31,356 nt of DNA, taken from the NCBI GenBank assembly GCA_018364485.1, contig JAGZLX010000013.1:1-31356 (forward strand), in the 5' to 3' direction. The position numbers were made by a program, and so were the translations under genes. The notes beneath the pieces are model-generated. The model saw only the letters and a program-made list of their open reading frames with translations. It made no database searches and was not told the DNA's origin. This document shows positions 8,065 to 16,276 of this stretch, piece by piece; position 1 is the first letter of the stretch, and the number at the start of each line of letters is the position of its first letter. The DNA is from Granulicatella adiacens. GTDB lineage: Bacteria; Bacillota; Bacilli; Lactobacillales; Aerococcaceae.

Positions 8065-8504
8065 TGCAAATTTTAATTGTAACGCATGGTGAATTAGCTG
8101 CTGGATTTAAAGATGCAGCAGAAGTGATTTTTGGTGAAGTAAAAGGAATCACAACAATCGGATTACACTCAGGTGAATCTGTAGAAGCGTTTGGAGAAAA
8201 AATCTATGAAGCATTAACTGGTTATGATGAAAATGAATCAGTGCTTATTTTTGCGGATTTATTAAGTGCTTCTCCATATAACCAATCAGTGCTTTCTGTG
8301 AATAAATTGGATGCAAAACGTGCTGAAAATGTACGCTTAATTGCTGGAGCTAGCTTACCAATGGTTCTTGAAGGAATTAACCAACAACTCCTTGGTAGCG
8401 ACTTAGAGGCTGCAGTGAATGAATTGAAAAACTATACAATCTCTGATGATTATGTATGGAAAAAATCAGTCGTTGAAGAATCTGACGATGACGACGACTT
8501 TTAG
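8064..8504 (+). CDS. PTS mannose-family subunit IIA
   Basis: Cytoplasmic phosphocarrier that takes phosphate from HPr. 146 aa. The active-site His is His8 in ILIVTHGELA, and the family strand LIFADLLSASPYNQS is present. The ATG overlaps the stop of the M28-like gene and has GGAGG upstream. The last residues are EESDDDDDF, an acidic tail ending in Phe like that of IIC. A separate IIA polypeptide is common in sorbose/aga-type systems. Confidence 0.92.
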   Translation: MQILIVTHGELAAGFKDAAEVIFGEVKGITTIGLHSGESVEAFGEKIYEALTGYDENESVLIFADLLSASPYNQSVLSVNKLDAKRAENVRLIAGASLPMVLEGINQQLLGSDLEAAVNELKNYTISDDYVWKKSVVEESDDDDDF

Positions 8505-8515
8505 GAGGAAATGAC

Positions 8516-9184
8516 ATGCCTAAAAAGGTTGCAATTTTCGATATGGATGGTTTATTTGTAGATAGTGAACGCGTATATGCAGAAGGGTGGCACTATGGGT
8601 TTAAACATTTTGGAATTACACCTCCAGAAGGTTTTGTAGAATCCTTTACAGGTCATAGTGCACAATCGAATGATGCGAAAGTTGCTGAATTACTGAATGA
8701 TGTGAATTTTGCTAAAAAGATTCGTGCGGTTCGCGAAGAATACTATCAAATCAAATTACATAATGGTGAAATCAAGTTGAAAAAGTTTGCGAAAGAAATT
8801 GCCGAAAAGCTAAAAGAAAAAGGGCTAAAGGTAGTCTTAGCTTCGTCTTCATCAAGAGCCAGAATCGACGAATTGTTATCACAAAATGGGGCTAGTCATT
8901 TATTTGACGCGATTGTTTGTGCAGATCATGTTAAAAAAGTAAAACCAGATCCTGAAATCTACTTAGTAGCTTTAGCAAGTGTTGGAGCTAAAGCAGAAGA
9001 CGCCATTGCCTTTGAGGATACATTTATTGGGGCAACAGCGGCAGTAAGAGCAGGGATCGATGTTTGCTTAGTGAGTGAACAATTGTACCAAGAACAGTCG
9101 ACATTCAATCATGAACAATGTCAGGGATTATTTAATGATCTCGAAGAAGCTTACAATTATTTGGAGGCAAATCAAGTATGTTAG
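8516..9184 (+). CDS. HAD-superfamily phosphatase/phosphomutase (beta-PGM-like)
   Basis: 222 aa cytoplasmic HAD subfamily IA protein. Motif I is FDMDGLFVDSE (nucleophile Asp8, acid/base Asp10), motif II is VLASSSS, motif III is Lys in KKVKPDPEIY, and motif IV is AFEDTFIGATAA. An alpha-helical cap lies between motifs I and II. Such enzymes dephosphorylate sugar phosphates or interconvert their phosphate position. Here it could relieve build-up of a phosphorylated sugar acid. The substrate is unknown. GGAGG precedes the ATG, and the end overlaps the aldolase start by 7 bases. Confidence 0.85.
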   Translation: MPKKVAIFDMDGLFVDSERVYAEGWHYGFKHFGITPPEGFVESFTGHSAQSNDAKVAELLNDVNFAKKIRAVREEYYQIKLHNGEIKLKKFAKEIAEKLKEKGLKVVLASSSSRARIDELLSQNGASHLFDAIVCADHVKKVKPDPEIYLVALASVGAKAEDAIAFEDTFIGATAAVRAGIDVCLVSEQLYQEQSTFNHEQCQGLFNDLEEAYNYLEANQVC

Positions 9185-9798
9185 TTGAACAGTTGAAGGA
9201 AAATTATTTCTTTGCGGTCATTCGCGGGAAAGATAAAGAAGATGCCAAAAATATCGCTCGTTATGCGATTAAAGGTGGCATTTTTAACATTGAAATTACG
9301 TTCTCAACACCAAAGGCAGATGAAGTCATTAAGGAATTGAGTGAAGAATTTAAAAATGATAAAAAAGTCATTGTTGGTGCTGGAACCGTAATGAATTTAG
9401 ATCATGCGGCTTTAGCAAAAGCTGCTGGCGCAAAATTTTTAGTAAGTCCTCATTTTTCACCAGAGATTGCAAAATACGCAGTGGGAAATGACATTGAATA
9501 TTCTCCAGGATGCGGAACAGTGACAGAAGTGGTCAACGCAACTGCTGCTGGTGCAAAAATCGTGAAATTATTCCCTGGTGGAACGATTGGTAAAGGATTC
9601 ATCCAAGCTATTCACGGACCAATCCCAGAAGTGAATTTAATGCCTTCTGGTGGCGTTTCAGCTTCAAATGTGAAAGAGTGGAAAGAAGCCGGAGCCTGCG
9701 CTGTAGGAATCGGTAGTGCGCTATCTGCTAAAGTTGCGACTGAAGGATACGAAAGCGTAACGCGCATAGCACAAGAGTTTATTAAAGCATTAGATTAA
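9178..9798 (+). CDS. kdgA: 2-keto-3-deoxy-6-phosphogluconate (KDPG) aldolase
   Basis: Class I aldolase splitting KDPG to pyruvate and glyceraldehyde-3-phosphate, the final Entner-Doudoroff step. 206 aa, the typical length. The Schiff-base lysine is Lys130 in IVKLFPG, Glu39 lies in NIEITF, Arg16 in AVIRG, and the family blocks VGAGTV and MPSGGV are present. The start ATGTTAG overlaps the HAD stop, giving translational coupling. Last gene of the operon, followed directly by a strong terminator. Its presence shows that the pathway passes through a phosphorylated KDG. Confidence 0.93.
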   Translation: MLVEQLKENYFFAVIRGKDKEDAKNIARYAIKGGIFNIEITFSTPKADEVIKELSEEFKNDKKVIVGAGTVMNLDHAALAKAAGAKFLVSPHFSPEIAKYAVGNDIEYSPGCGTVTEVVNATAAGAKIVKLFPGGTIGKGFIQAIHGPIPEVNLMPSGGVSASNVKEWKEAGACAVGIGSALSAKVATEGYESVTRIAQEFIKALD

Positions 9799-9815
9799 AA
9801 TGACTCTTTATTATG

Positions 9816-9853
9816 AAGGAATTAAGTAACTGAGGTTGCTTAATTCCTTTTTT
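9816..9853 (+). terminator. intrinsic terminator of the sugar-acid/PTS operon
   Basis: Left arm AAGGAATTAAGTAAC (9816-9830) pairs with GTTGCTTAATTCCTT (9835-9849), with one G-U pair and loop TGAG, then a T-run. Confidence 0.9.
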
Positions 9854-10369
9854 GTATGCAAAAGTTTAGTAAAATAATTTTTTCGATTTTTTTATAGGGG
9901 AGAATACTATATATGGGAAAATGAAGATTATTAGACACAAAATAGCCTCAAAAAAATGAAAATAATTTTTCTTTAGAAATCAAGAATAATTCCTACTGTT
10001 GTACAATTTGTATATAGATAACAGCGGTTGCCATATAAATAATAAGATGATTAATAAACAGAGCTAATTAAGAGTAATAGAAGAGAAGTGTTATAACTGC
10101 GAAATTAAAGTTTATTTTTTTTAAGTAGTACATTATCAGCTCCTTTTTAATACTAATATTATATATTTCCAAAAGATGCTATTCATAATGTGTTATATCA
10201 ATTTTATGAAATGAGAAGATGCAAAAAATATTAAATAATTGAATAATTTTTATATTTTTTTATTGCATAGATTCAGTTTAAAGTGACTCGTAATACTGTG
10301 GACTAAGAATATTTATACCAACTGAAATTCCAATTTTCATACCCTTATCTTCTTTTTTTGCGCTAAAAG
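9854..10369. other. AT-rich intergenic region
   Basis: No plus-strand gene is visible. It contains the possible tiny minus-strand ORF at 10064-10135 and otherwise only AT-rich sequence with frequent stops in all frames. It may be the remnant of a lost gene. Confidence 0.5.
10064..10135 (-). CDS. possible 23-aa hydrophobic peptide or broken membrane-protein gene
   Basis: On the minus strand a TATAAT-like box is followed by AAAAGGAG, a six-base spacer and ATG at 10135. The frame encodes MYYLKKINFNFAVITLLF and a few more residues, then a TAG at 10064. Reading past that stop, the same frame stays open for 28 more codons that are again strongly hydrophobic (LCLLIILLFIWQPLL). This could be a real mini membrane peptide or a gene interrupted by an amber stop. 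I recognise no family. Confidence 0.3.
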
Positions 10370-10378
10370 TGGTAGAAT
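10370..10378 (+). promoter_or_regulatory. extended -10 promoter of the M16C protease gene
   Basis: TGGTAGAAT gives a TGn extension plus -10 TAGAAT (10373-10378), 28 bases before the ATG at 10407. No good -35 is seen, as is usual for extended -10 promoters. Confidence 0.5.
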
Positions 10379-10406
10379 GGGTGAAAAGCCTTGAAGGAGG
10401 AATTTT

Positions 10407-13328
10407 ATGACAAAGAATTTTAAAGGGTACTCTTTAGTTGAAAAAAGAGACTTGCCAGATATTCGTTCTGTCGGTTATTTGTACAAACATGATAAGACTG
10501 GCGCAGAGGTCTTATACCTTGAAAACGAAGATGATAATAAGGCGTTCAATATTGCGTTCCGTACGCCACCGTATAATGATAACGGGATTGCGCATATTAT
10601 CGAGCACTCTGTGTTAAATGGTTCGAAGAAATATCCATCCAAAGAGCCATTTGTAGAGTTATTAAAAGGTTCACTGAATACTTTCTTAAATGCGATGACT
10701 TATTCTGATAAGACAGTGTATCCGGTATCGTCTCGTAACCAAAAAGACTTCAATAACTTGATGTCTGTGTATTTAGATGCGGTATTCTATCCAAACTTCA
10801 AGCACGATCCACAAATCTTAATGCAAGAAGGTTGGCACTATCACCTCGAAAACGCCGATGATGAATTGTTTTATAAAGGCGTGGTGTATAACGAAATGCG
10901 TGGGGCGTTCTCACAAGCGGACTCTGAATTATACCGTCTGTTTGAACCAACGTTATTCCCAGATACCGTTTACAAACATATTTCTGGTGGGATGCCAGCA
11001 GCGATTCCTTCGTTAACGCAAGAAGAGTTCGTGGCATTCCATGACAAGTACTATCATCCAAGTAATGCGCGTGTGACACTTTACGGAAATTTAGACTTAG
11101 ACACAGCGTTCGCGCAATTAACAGAGTACTTCGATGCGTTTGAAGCGAAAGACTACGCATTCGAATCTGTGGAACAAGCGCCATTCGAATCGCGTCATGA
11201 ATTAGAAGCAAAATTCTCGATTTCTAAAGACGAACCTACTGAAAACAAATCGCTCTTAGCGTACATTTGGGCAGCAGGTAAGGGCACAAACTCTGAAGAA
11301 CTCATCGCGCTTGGCGTCTTAGATGAACTCCTTCTTGGGTCTAACACGGCTCCGATTAAGAAAGCCCTCTTGAAGTCAGGCCTTGGTTCAGATGTGTCTG
11401 GTGGATTTGGGGCAGCAACCTACTCACCAATTTTTGAAATAGTCTTAAAAGATACAAATCCAGAAGCCAAAGACCAATTTGTTTCGATTATCGAAAACGA
11501 GTTGAAACGTTTAGTGGCTGAAGGCATTCCGCAAAAAGCGATTCAAGCAGCCCTCAATAAAGCAGCGTTCCGTTATAAAGAATTAACAGCGCTTGAAGGG
11601 GCTACTCCAAAGGGAATCTTGTATTCATTAAACTCACTTACAAGCTGGTTATACGGCGGGGATGTCTTCGCAACGTTTGAATACCAACGCGTGTTAGATA
11701 AGATGCAAAGAGAAATGACAAATGGCTATTTCGAACGTTTAATCCAAACAACTTTACTCGACAACACTCATGCAGCGGTTATCACTTTAGCTCCAGAACC
11801 AGGACTCGGTGACCGCAAAGATGAAGCGTTAAAAGAAGAGTTAGCGGCATATAAAGCGTCATTATCTGATGAAGAAGTGGCAGCGTTAGTAGAACAAACG
11901 CAACAACTCCTCGAACGTCAAACGACTCCAGATAAGGAAGAAGATTTGGCGAAATTACCAAAACTTTCAATTGAAGATATCGACCGCGAAGTGAAGCCAC
12001 TCCCATTAACAGTGGAAGCAGAAGAGGGCAAACCAACCTTCTTACACTATGAAGACTTCACAGCCGGCATTTCTTACGTGAAGTATTACTTCGATTTATC
12101 AGGCGTGAAGACAGAAGATATTCCAGTCGTGGCCTTCTTAACGGAAGTACTAGGGGAAGTCGGAACCGAAAACTTCACAGACGAAGCCCTCAGCACAGAA
12201 ATCGACTTCTACACTGGAGGCATCGGTACAAACGCGACAGTAATCACGGAATCAGTAGCGGACAACATCTACTATCCTAAATTCACTGTGAGCGGTAAGG
12301 CATTGTCTGAATACCAACCACAACTCTTAAGCTTGATTGAAGAAATCGTTCATCGTTCAAACTTAGACGATGTGGAGAAAATCAAAGAGCTCTTACTCAA
12401 TGTGAAAGCAGACTTAGAGATGAACTTCAACTATGGTTCACACGTGGCGGCACTTCGTCGTTTAGAATCTTACTACTACGAAGGCGCGAAATACCTACAA
12501 TCGCTTGAAGGAATCGACTATTACGACTTCATTTGCGATGTGGTTGCTGTTTTTGATGCGAACCCTCAAGCGTTTATCGACCGCTTGAAAGCTGTGTTAG
12601 AAACCATTTTAACAACAGACCAATTAGTGGCAACTTTTGTAGGAAGTAAAGTTGACTTCGACCACTTCAAACAAGTGTCAGAGGACTTCTTCAAGCATCT
12701 TGGGACTCACAAGGTTGAAAAACAAGCCTTCACGAATCCAGTGGAAGTATTAAACGAAGGATTCAAGACAGCCCAAGAAATCAACTATGTCGCAAAAGGA
12801 TATAACCAAACGCTTCTTGGTGTTCCAGTCAACGGCATGAACTTATTCTTGAAATCCGTTCTAGGACTCGACTACTTATGGAATACGGTTCGTGTTCAAG
12901 GTGGGGCATACGGCGGTATGAGTGTCATCACAGATAAAGGGGATGTCGCAGGTCTTTCTTATCGCGACCCGAATATCGTTGAAACACTTGAACGTTATGA
13001 CGGACAAGTAGAGTACTTAGAAAACTTCAACCTGTCAGAGGCTGAGTTTGAAAAGAACTTGATTGGTACATTCAGCACGATTGACCGTCCACTTTCAGCC
13101 GCTCAAAAAGGAGCAGTAGCGTTTACGCGTTACTTCACGCATTTGACACAAGAGAAAGTGCAACAGTTCCGTGATGAAATCTTAGCGGTGACGCCTGAAA
13201 AGGTACGTGCATATGCTCCAACGATGAAAGCCATCATGGATCAAAATGCGTTCGTCGTTATCGGAAATGATACGAAGATTGAAAACCATAAAGACATCTT
13301 CAAAAACATCCGTAACTTAACAAAATAA
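10407..13328 (+). CDS. M16C-family zinc metalloprotease (PreP/insulinase-like)
   Basis: 973 aa, the length of full two-half M16C presequence-protease-type peptidases that degrade peptides inside a closed chamber. The inverted zinc motif HxxEH is HIIEH (His63, Glu66, His67). The distal zinc-ligand Glu163 lies in VVYNEMRGAFSQAD. The C-terminal half carries the Tyr/Arg-type substrate-binding region around YGGMSVITDKGDVAGLSYRDPN, split here as YGGMSVITD and LSYRDPN. No signal peptide, so it is cytosolic. GAAGGAGG precedes the ATG. Monocistronic, between its own promoter and a shared terminator. Confidence 0.92.
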   Translation: MTKNFKGYSLVEKRDLPDIRSVGYLYKHDKTGAEVLYLENEDDNKAFNIAFRTPPYNDNGIAHIIEHSVLNGSKKYPSKEPFVELLKGSLNTFLNAMTYSDKTVYPVSSRNQKDFNNLMSVYLDAVFYPNFKHDPQILMQEGWHYHLENADDELFYKGVVYNEMRGAFSQADSELYRLFEPTLFPDTVYKHISGGMPAAIPSLTQEEFVAFHDKYYHPSNARVTLYGNLDLDTAFAQLTEYFDAFEAKDYAFESVEQAPFESRHELEAKFSISKDEPTENKSLLAYIWAAGKGTNSEELIALGVLDELLLGSNTAPIKKALLKSGLGSDVSGGFGAATYSPIFEIVLKDTNPEAKDQFVSIIENELKRLVAEGIPQKAIQAALNKAAFRYKELTALEGATPKGILYSLNSLTSWLYGGDVFATFEYQRVLDKMQREMTNGYFERLIQTTLLDNTHAAVITLAPEPGLGDRKDEALKEELAAYKASLSDEEVAALVEQTQQLLERQTTPDKEEDLAKLPKLSIEDIDREVKPLPLTVEAEEGKPTFLHYEDFTAGISYVKYYFDLSGVKTEDIPVVAFLTEVLGEVGTENFTDEALSTEIDFYTGGIGTNATVITESVADNIYYPKFTVSGKALSEYQPQLLSLIEEIVHRSNLDDVEKIKELLLNVKADLEMNFNYGSHVAALRRLESYYYEGAKYLQSLEGIDYYDFICDVVAVFDANPQAFIDRLKAVLETILTTDQLVATFVGSKVDFDHFKQVSEDFFKHLGTHKVEKQAFTNPVEVLNEGFKTAQEINYVAKGYNQTLLGVPVNGMNLFLKSVLGLDYLWNTVRVQGGAYGGMSVITDKGDVAGLSYRDPNIVETLERYDGQVEYLENFNLSEAEFEKNLIGTFSTIDRPLSAAQKGAVAFTRYFTHLTQEKVQQFRDEILAVTPEKVRAYAPTMKAIMDQNAFVVIGNDTKIENHKDIFKNIRNLTK

Positions 13329-13339
13329 AAGCACACAAA

Positions 13340-13375
13340 AAATCCCAAGGTTCACAGCCGTGAATCTTGGGATTT
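13340..13375. terminator. bidirectional terminator between convergent genes
   Basis: A 16-bp stem AAATCCCAAGGTTCAC/GTGAATCTTGGGATTT (13340-13355 with 13360-13375, one G-U pair). An A-run lies to the left and a T-run to the right, so it serves both the protease gene and the minus-strand gene. Confidence 0.9.
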
Positions 13376-13386
13376 ATTTTTTTTGT

Positions 13387-14583
13387 TTATTTATGTGGCA
13401 TGACGTTTTCTTCTTGTTTCATCCACATTGGAATACTTGTCATTACGAGTAAGAACAGGAATGCACTTTGTACCCAAAGGATGGCTACGTCGAAGATACC
13501 GTGAACGAAGAGTACGACGATAAATGAAACGTAAAGTCCAACGATTGGACGTTTCTTAGGATCGCGACTCATTTCTAAAAGCATGCGTACAGGGTTAAGG
13601 GTAGAAATTGCAAGAAGCAATGTTCCGATAATTCCGTAGCTTGAAATGGTATCGATATATAAACTGTGCGCGTGTTCGTGGTAGCGAGCGCCGATTCTTG
13701 CAAAGCTATGCAAGTAAGTCAGAGGGCCTTCCCCGAACCATGGATTTTGTTTAAAGAGAACCATGCCGGCATTCCAAATTGAAACGCGTTCTTCCATGGA
13801 AGAGTCGAGCGTTCCCATTCGAACACCGATGTCATTTGAGAAGAGGAACATGAGTCCAATTCCAAATGCGGCGATGCTAAGCCAGAATGCTTTCGAGCTA
13901 CGAATGGTTGTGAAGAGATAAATAATCGCTCCACAGATAATCGCTGGGAAAGCCGTTCGGTTTTGCGTGAAGCTGAGGCCAAATAGGTTAATCCCAATCG
14001 CGACAGCGCCGATAAACTTCCAGAACCAACTCTTCGTGATGCTGAGTAAGTAGAAGCCAATCATAATACAGAAGCAACAAATAATGCCGTAGTAGTTCGG
14101 ATTAAAGAACGTTACTTCCGCACGGTTTTGGTGCCATACTTGCATCTTCGGAGAGAGGAAGGTGTAGTTAAATTTATGAACGATTTCATAGTGTTCTAAG
14201 AACGCAAATCCCGCGGCGAAAATGCTGAGGAGTAAGACCGTCTGTAGAACGATATGGAAAAAGTCCGGTGTCAATCGTCTTTGATAGTATTTAAAGAATA
14301 TCGCATACATCACGAATCCAACCGAGATGACAGCGCCGATATAGTTACCGGCTACCATCGATACGATAAAGCTGAATCCGATAAACGCCAGTAAGAACGG
14401 ATGCTGTGCTAAGTCTTTAAATACTTGTTTTAATTTTCCCGTAAAGGCGAGAAGGATGATATATAAGACGAACAATGTTAGGAATAAATAAAACGGAAGG
14501 AAGCTGCTGATAATGAGTAAGTACAGCGCCAAGTCCTGATTCGAGAATCGTTTTATCTTTCCGATAATCGTTAGTAGTTTCAT
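13387..14583 (-). CDS. O-antigen ligase/polymerase-like membrane protein (Wzy_C family)
   Basis: 398 aa, about ten or more membrane segments. The Wzy_C-type core is visible: QNRTAFPAIICGAI, then an extracytoplasmic loop with NPWFGEGPLTYLHSF and HEHAHSLYIDTISSYGIIG. Family members polymerise or ligate lipid-linked glycans outside the membrane. ATG 14583 is chosen over TTG 14613 because GAAAGG lies at good spacing before it and none precedes the TTG. No other polysaccharide gene is nearby, so its substrate is unknown; it could be a teichoic-acid or surface-glycan enzyme. Confidence 0.8.
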   Translation of the reverse strand: MKLLTIIGKIKRFSNQDLALYLLIISSFLPFYLFLTLFVLYIILLAFTGKLKQVFKDLAQHPFLLAFIGFSFIVSMVAGNYIGAVISVGFVMYAIFFKYYQRRLTPDFFHIVLQTVLLLSIFAAGFAFLEHYEIVHKFNYTFLSPKMQVWHQNRAEVTFFNPNYYGIICCFCIMIGFYLLSITKSWFWKFIGAVAIGINLFGLSFTQNRTAFPAIICGAIIYLFTTIRSSKAFWLSIAAFGIGLMFLFSNDIGVRMGTLDSSMEERVSIWNAGMVLFKQNPWFGEGPLTYLHSFARIGARYHEHAHSLYIDTISSYGIIGTLLLAISTLNPVRMLLEMSRDPKKRPIVGLYVSFIVVLFVHGIFDVAILWVQSAFLFLLVMTSIPMWMKQEENVMPHK

Positions 14584-14694
14584 AATTTTCCTTTCAGGTA
14601 GTTTTTCTACCAATCATCTAATGAAATAGATATCAGCTTATTTTACCACTAAATCACGACAGAGGGCAAATAGCACGATATTAGGCGCCGTTCT

Positions 14695-14723
14695 TTGAAA
14701 GTTTCTGAAAACAGGCGTACAAT
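14695..14723 (+). promoter_or_regulatory. sigma-A promoter of gpmA
   Basis: -35 TTGAAA (14695-14700), 17-base spacer, -10 TACAAT (14718-14723). The TTG that could be read as an upstream start codon is this -35 box. Confidence 0.85.
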
Positions 14724-14754
14724 AAAAGTAGAAATTCAGAAAGAAGGAATGAAA

Positions 14755-15441
14755 ATGAAATTAGTATTTGTTCGACATGGAGAAAGTGAATGGAATGCCC
14801 TCAATTTATTTACTGGTTGGAGCGATGTGGAATTGACGGATAAAGGGGTAGAAGAAGCCCATCATGCAGGGAAAGTGCTACGCTCATTAGACATTCAATT
14901 TGATCATGTGTATTTATCAGTTCTTAAAAGAGCCATCCACACAGGTCATATCGTCTTGTCTGAATTAAATCAAGACTATTTACCAGAAACAAAGAGCTGG
15001 CGATTAAACGAACGCCACTATGGAGCCTTACAAGGACTCAACAAACAAGAAACACGCGAAAAATACGGCGACGAACAAGTGTTGCTTTGGAGACGTTCAT
15101 ACGACGTGATGCCTCCACTTCTCAGCGAGGAAGAAGCGGCGAAACAAGCCAGCGACCCACGCTACAAACATCTACAAGTGAAGGACCTTCCTCAAGGCGA
15201 AACATTGAAAACGACTTTGGAACGCGTACTTCCAATTTGGCAAGATAAGATTGCGGTGGATTTATTAGAAGGCAAGAACGTTCTCGTCGTAGCACACGGT
15301 AATTCACTTCGCAGCTTGGTGAAATACTTACTCAACCTTAGCGAAGACGAAATCTTGAAATTCGAAATTCCAACAGGAACTCCGCTTGTATTTGACCTCG
15401 ATGAAAACTTACAAGTGAAAGAATATCATTTTGAAAAATAG
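14755..15441 (+). CDS. gpmA: 2,3-bisphosphoglycerate-dependent phosphoglycerate mutase
   Basis: Interconverts 3- and 2-phosphoglycerate in glycolysis. 228 aa, the family length. Catalytic His8 in FVRHGES, Arg59, Glu86 in RLNERHYG, and His181 in VVAHGNSLR. ATG 14755 is chosen because GAAGGA lies 7 bases upstream, the protein then starts at MKLVFVRHGE, and the longer frame begins inside the promoter. The insert between the two His motifs fits dPGM rather than broad phosphatases. No terminator separates it from the next gene. Confidence 0.93.
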   Translation: MKLVFVRHGESEWNALNLFTGWSDVELTDKGVEEAHHAGKVLRSLDIQFDHVYLSVLKRAIHTGHIVLSELNQDYLPETKSWRLNERHYGALQGLNKQETREKYGDEQVLLWRRSYDVMPPLLSEEEAAKQASDPRYKHLQVKDLPQGETLKTTLERVLPIWQDKIAVDLLEGKNVLVVAHGNSLRSLVKYLLNLSEDEILKFEIPTGTPLVFDLDENLQVKEYHFEK

Positions 15442-15475
15442 AGACGATCATTATTGAACAATAAGGAGAATGCGA

Positions 15476-16018
15476 ATGAAGTGGGAGAAGAAACACAGCT
15501 TAGAAGAGAAGGTTGAATGGCGAGGCCTTCCAGAAGGGGATATGCAACCGTTCAAAGCTTATGTAAATGAAAAGACACCAGGAGTCTGCGGAACGTATGC
15601 GGCCGCTTTCTTAACAGTCCTTATGGCGAAACGTGAAGGCGTCGTGACGCAATCGATGGACGAGCTTCTAAAAGGTATGGAAGCGTCGATTGAATACGCA
15701 TTGCCATATCGCGGAACTTTCTATTGGGACGTCCAACGCGGACTCAATAACGAGTGGAAGAAATATGGTTATAAGACACATTTTAATTTATTTAGTGAAA
15801 AGGTCGTACCAGGCCTTCTCGAAGACGGTGTTCCTGTTGTCGTAGGTACAACAGCCGCTCTTGGTAGCCCGTATAAAAATCACTGGCTCGTCGTGTACCA
15901 ATACGCCTTCGATTCAACTGGCAAACTCTGGTACAAGGCATACGATAACCACGGCTCAATCACAACGGTTATCCCAGCCGTCCAAACACTCTGCGCCCTC
16001 TGGATTGAAAAGCTCTAG
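15476..16018 (+). CDS. C39-like (papain-fold) protein of unknown function
   Basis: 180 aa, cytosolic, no signal peptide. I do not recognise a named family. A possible papain-type triad is visible: Cys38 in PGVCGTYAAAFLTVLM, His136 in YKNHWLVVYQY and Asp157 in YKAYDNHGS, in the right order and context for C39-like domains (Cys at a helix start, His at a strand start). ATG 15476 fits AAGGAG (15463-15468) better than ATG 15470, which is too close. It follows gpmA by 34 bases without a terminator, so the two are probably cotranscribed. Function is not inferred. Confidence 0.6.
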   Translation: MKWEKKHSLEEKVEWRGLPEGDMQPFKAYVNEKTPGVCGTYAAAFLTVLMAKREGVVTQSMDELLKGMEASIEYALPYRGTFYWDVQRGLNNEWKKYGYKTHFNLFSEKVVPGLLEDGVPVVVGTTAALGSPYKNHWLVVYQYAFDSTGKLWYKAYDNHGSITTVIPAVQTLCALWIEKL

Positions 16019-16188
16019 TCGTCAGAGCACTGAGCAAACAAATTAGACAGCACCCAGCTATCAACCTGAAAAGCAGAATTTATGTTCCAGCACAGGCATA
16101 AAGAGCGAAGAGGCCGTTATTTGGCACAGCCATTCTTTCCAGCGTTTTTTAACTCTGACTCAAAAATTGAACAGCACATAAAAATGAT

Positions 16189-16276
16189 TACGAAGAAGCC
16201 TGGGAGTAAGACAGAAGATAAAAAAGGACTCACAATGTGAGTCCTTTTTGCTTCGTAGTCTTACCCCCGCAAGGCT
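16189..16276. repeat. crossing inverted-repeat arms around the terminator
   Basis: TACGAAG (16189-16195) pairs with CTTCGTA (16251-16257). GGGAGTAAGAC (16202-16212) pairs at 10 of 11 positions with GTCTTACCCCC (16258-16268), and AGCC/GGCT extend it. The order left1-left2-right1-right2 means the two pairings cross, so they form a pseudoknot or exclude each other. Confidence 0.55.
16221..16249. terminator. terminator after the gpmA/C39-like operon
   Basis: A 13-bp stem AAAAAGGACTCAC (16221-16233) with GTGAGTCCTTTTT (16237-16249), loop AAT. The A and T runs at the two ends make it bidirectional. Confidence 0.85.

Noticed and set aside
10798..11211. Long minus-strand open frame inside the M16C protease gene
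   Set aside because: It lies opposite a well-supported gene, has no ribosome binding site and gives a composition unlike a protein. The same holds for the open frames opposite TrkH, KtrB, DUF1002 and PepF.
14695..14697. TTG as an upstream start for gpmA
   Set aside because: It is the -35 box of a near-consensus promoter. The ATG at 14755 has the ribosome binding site and gives the family N-terminus.
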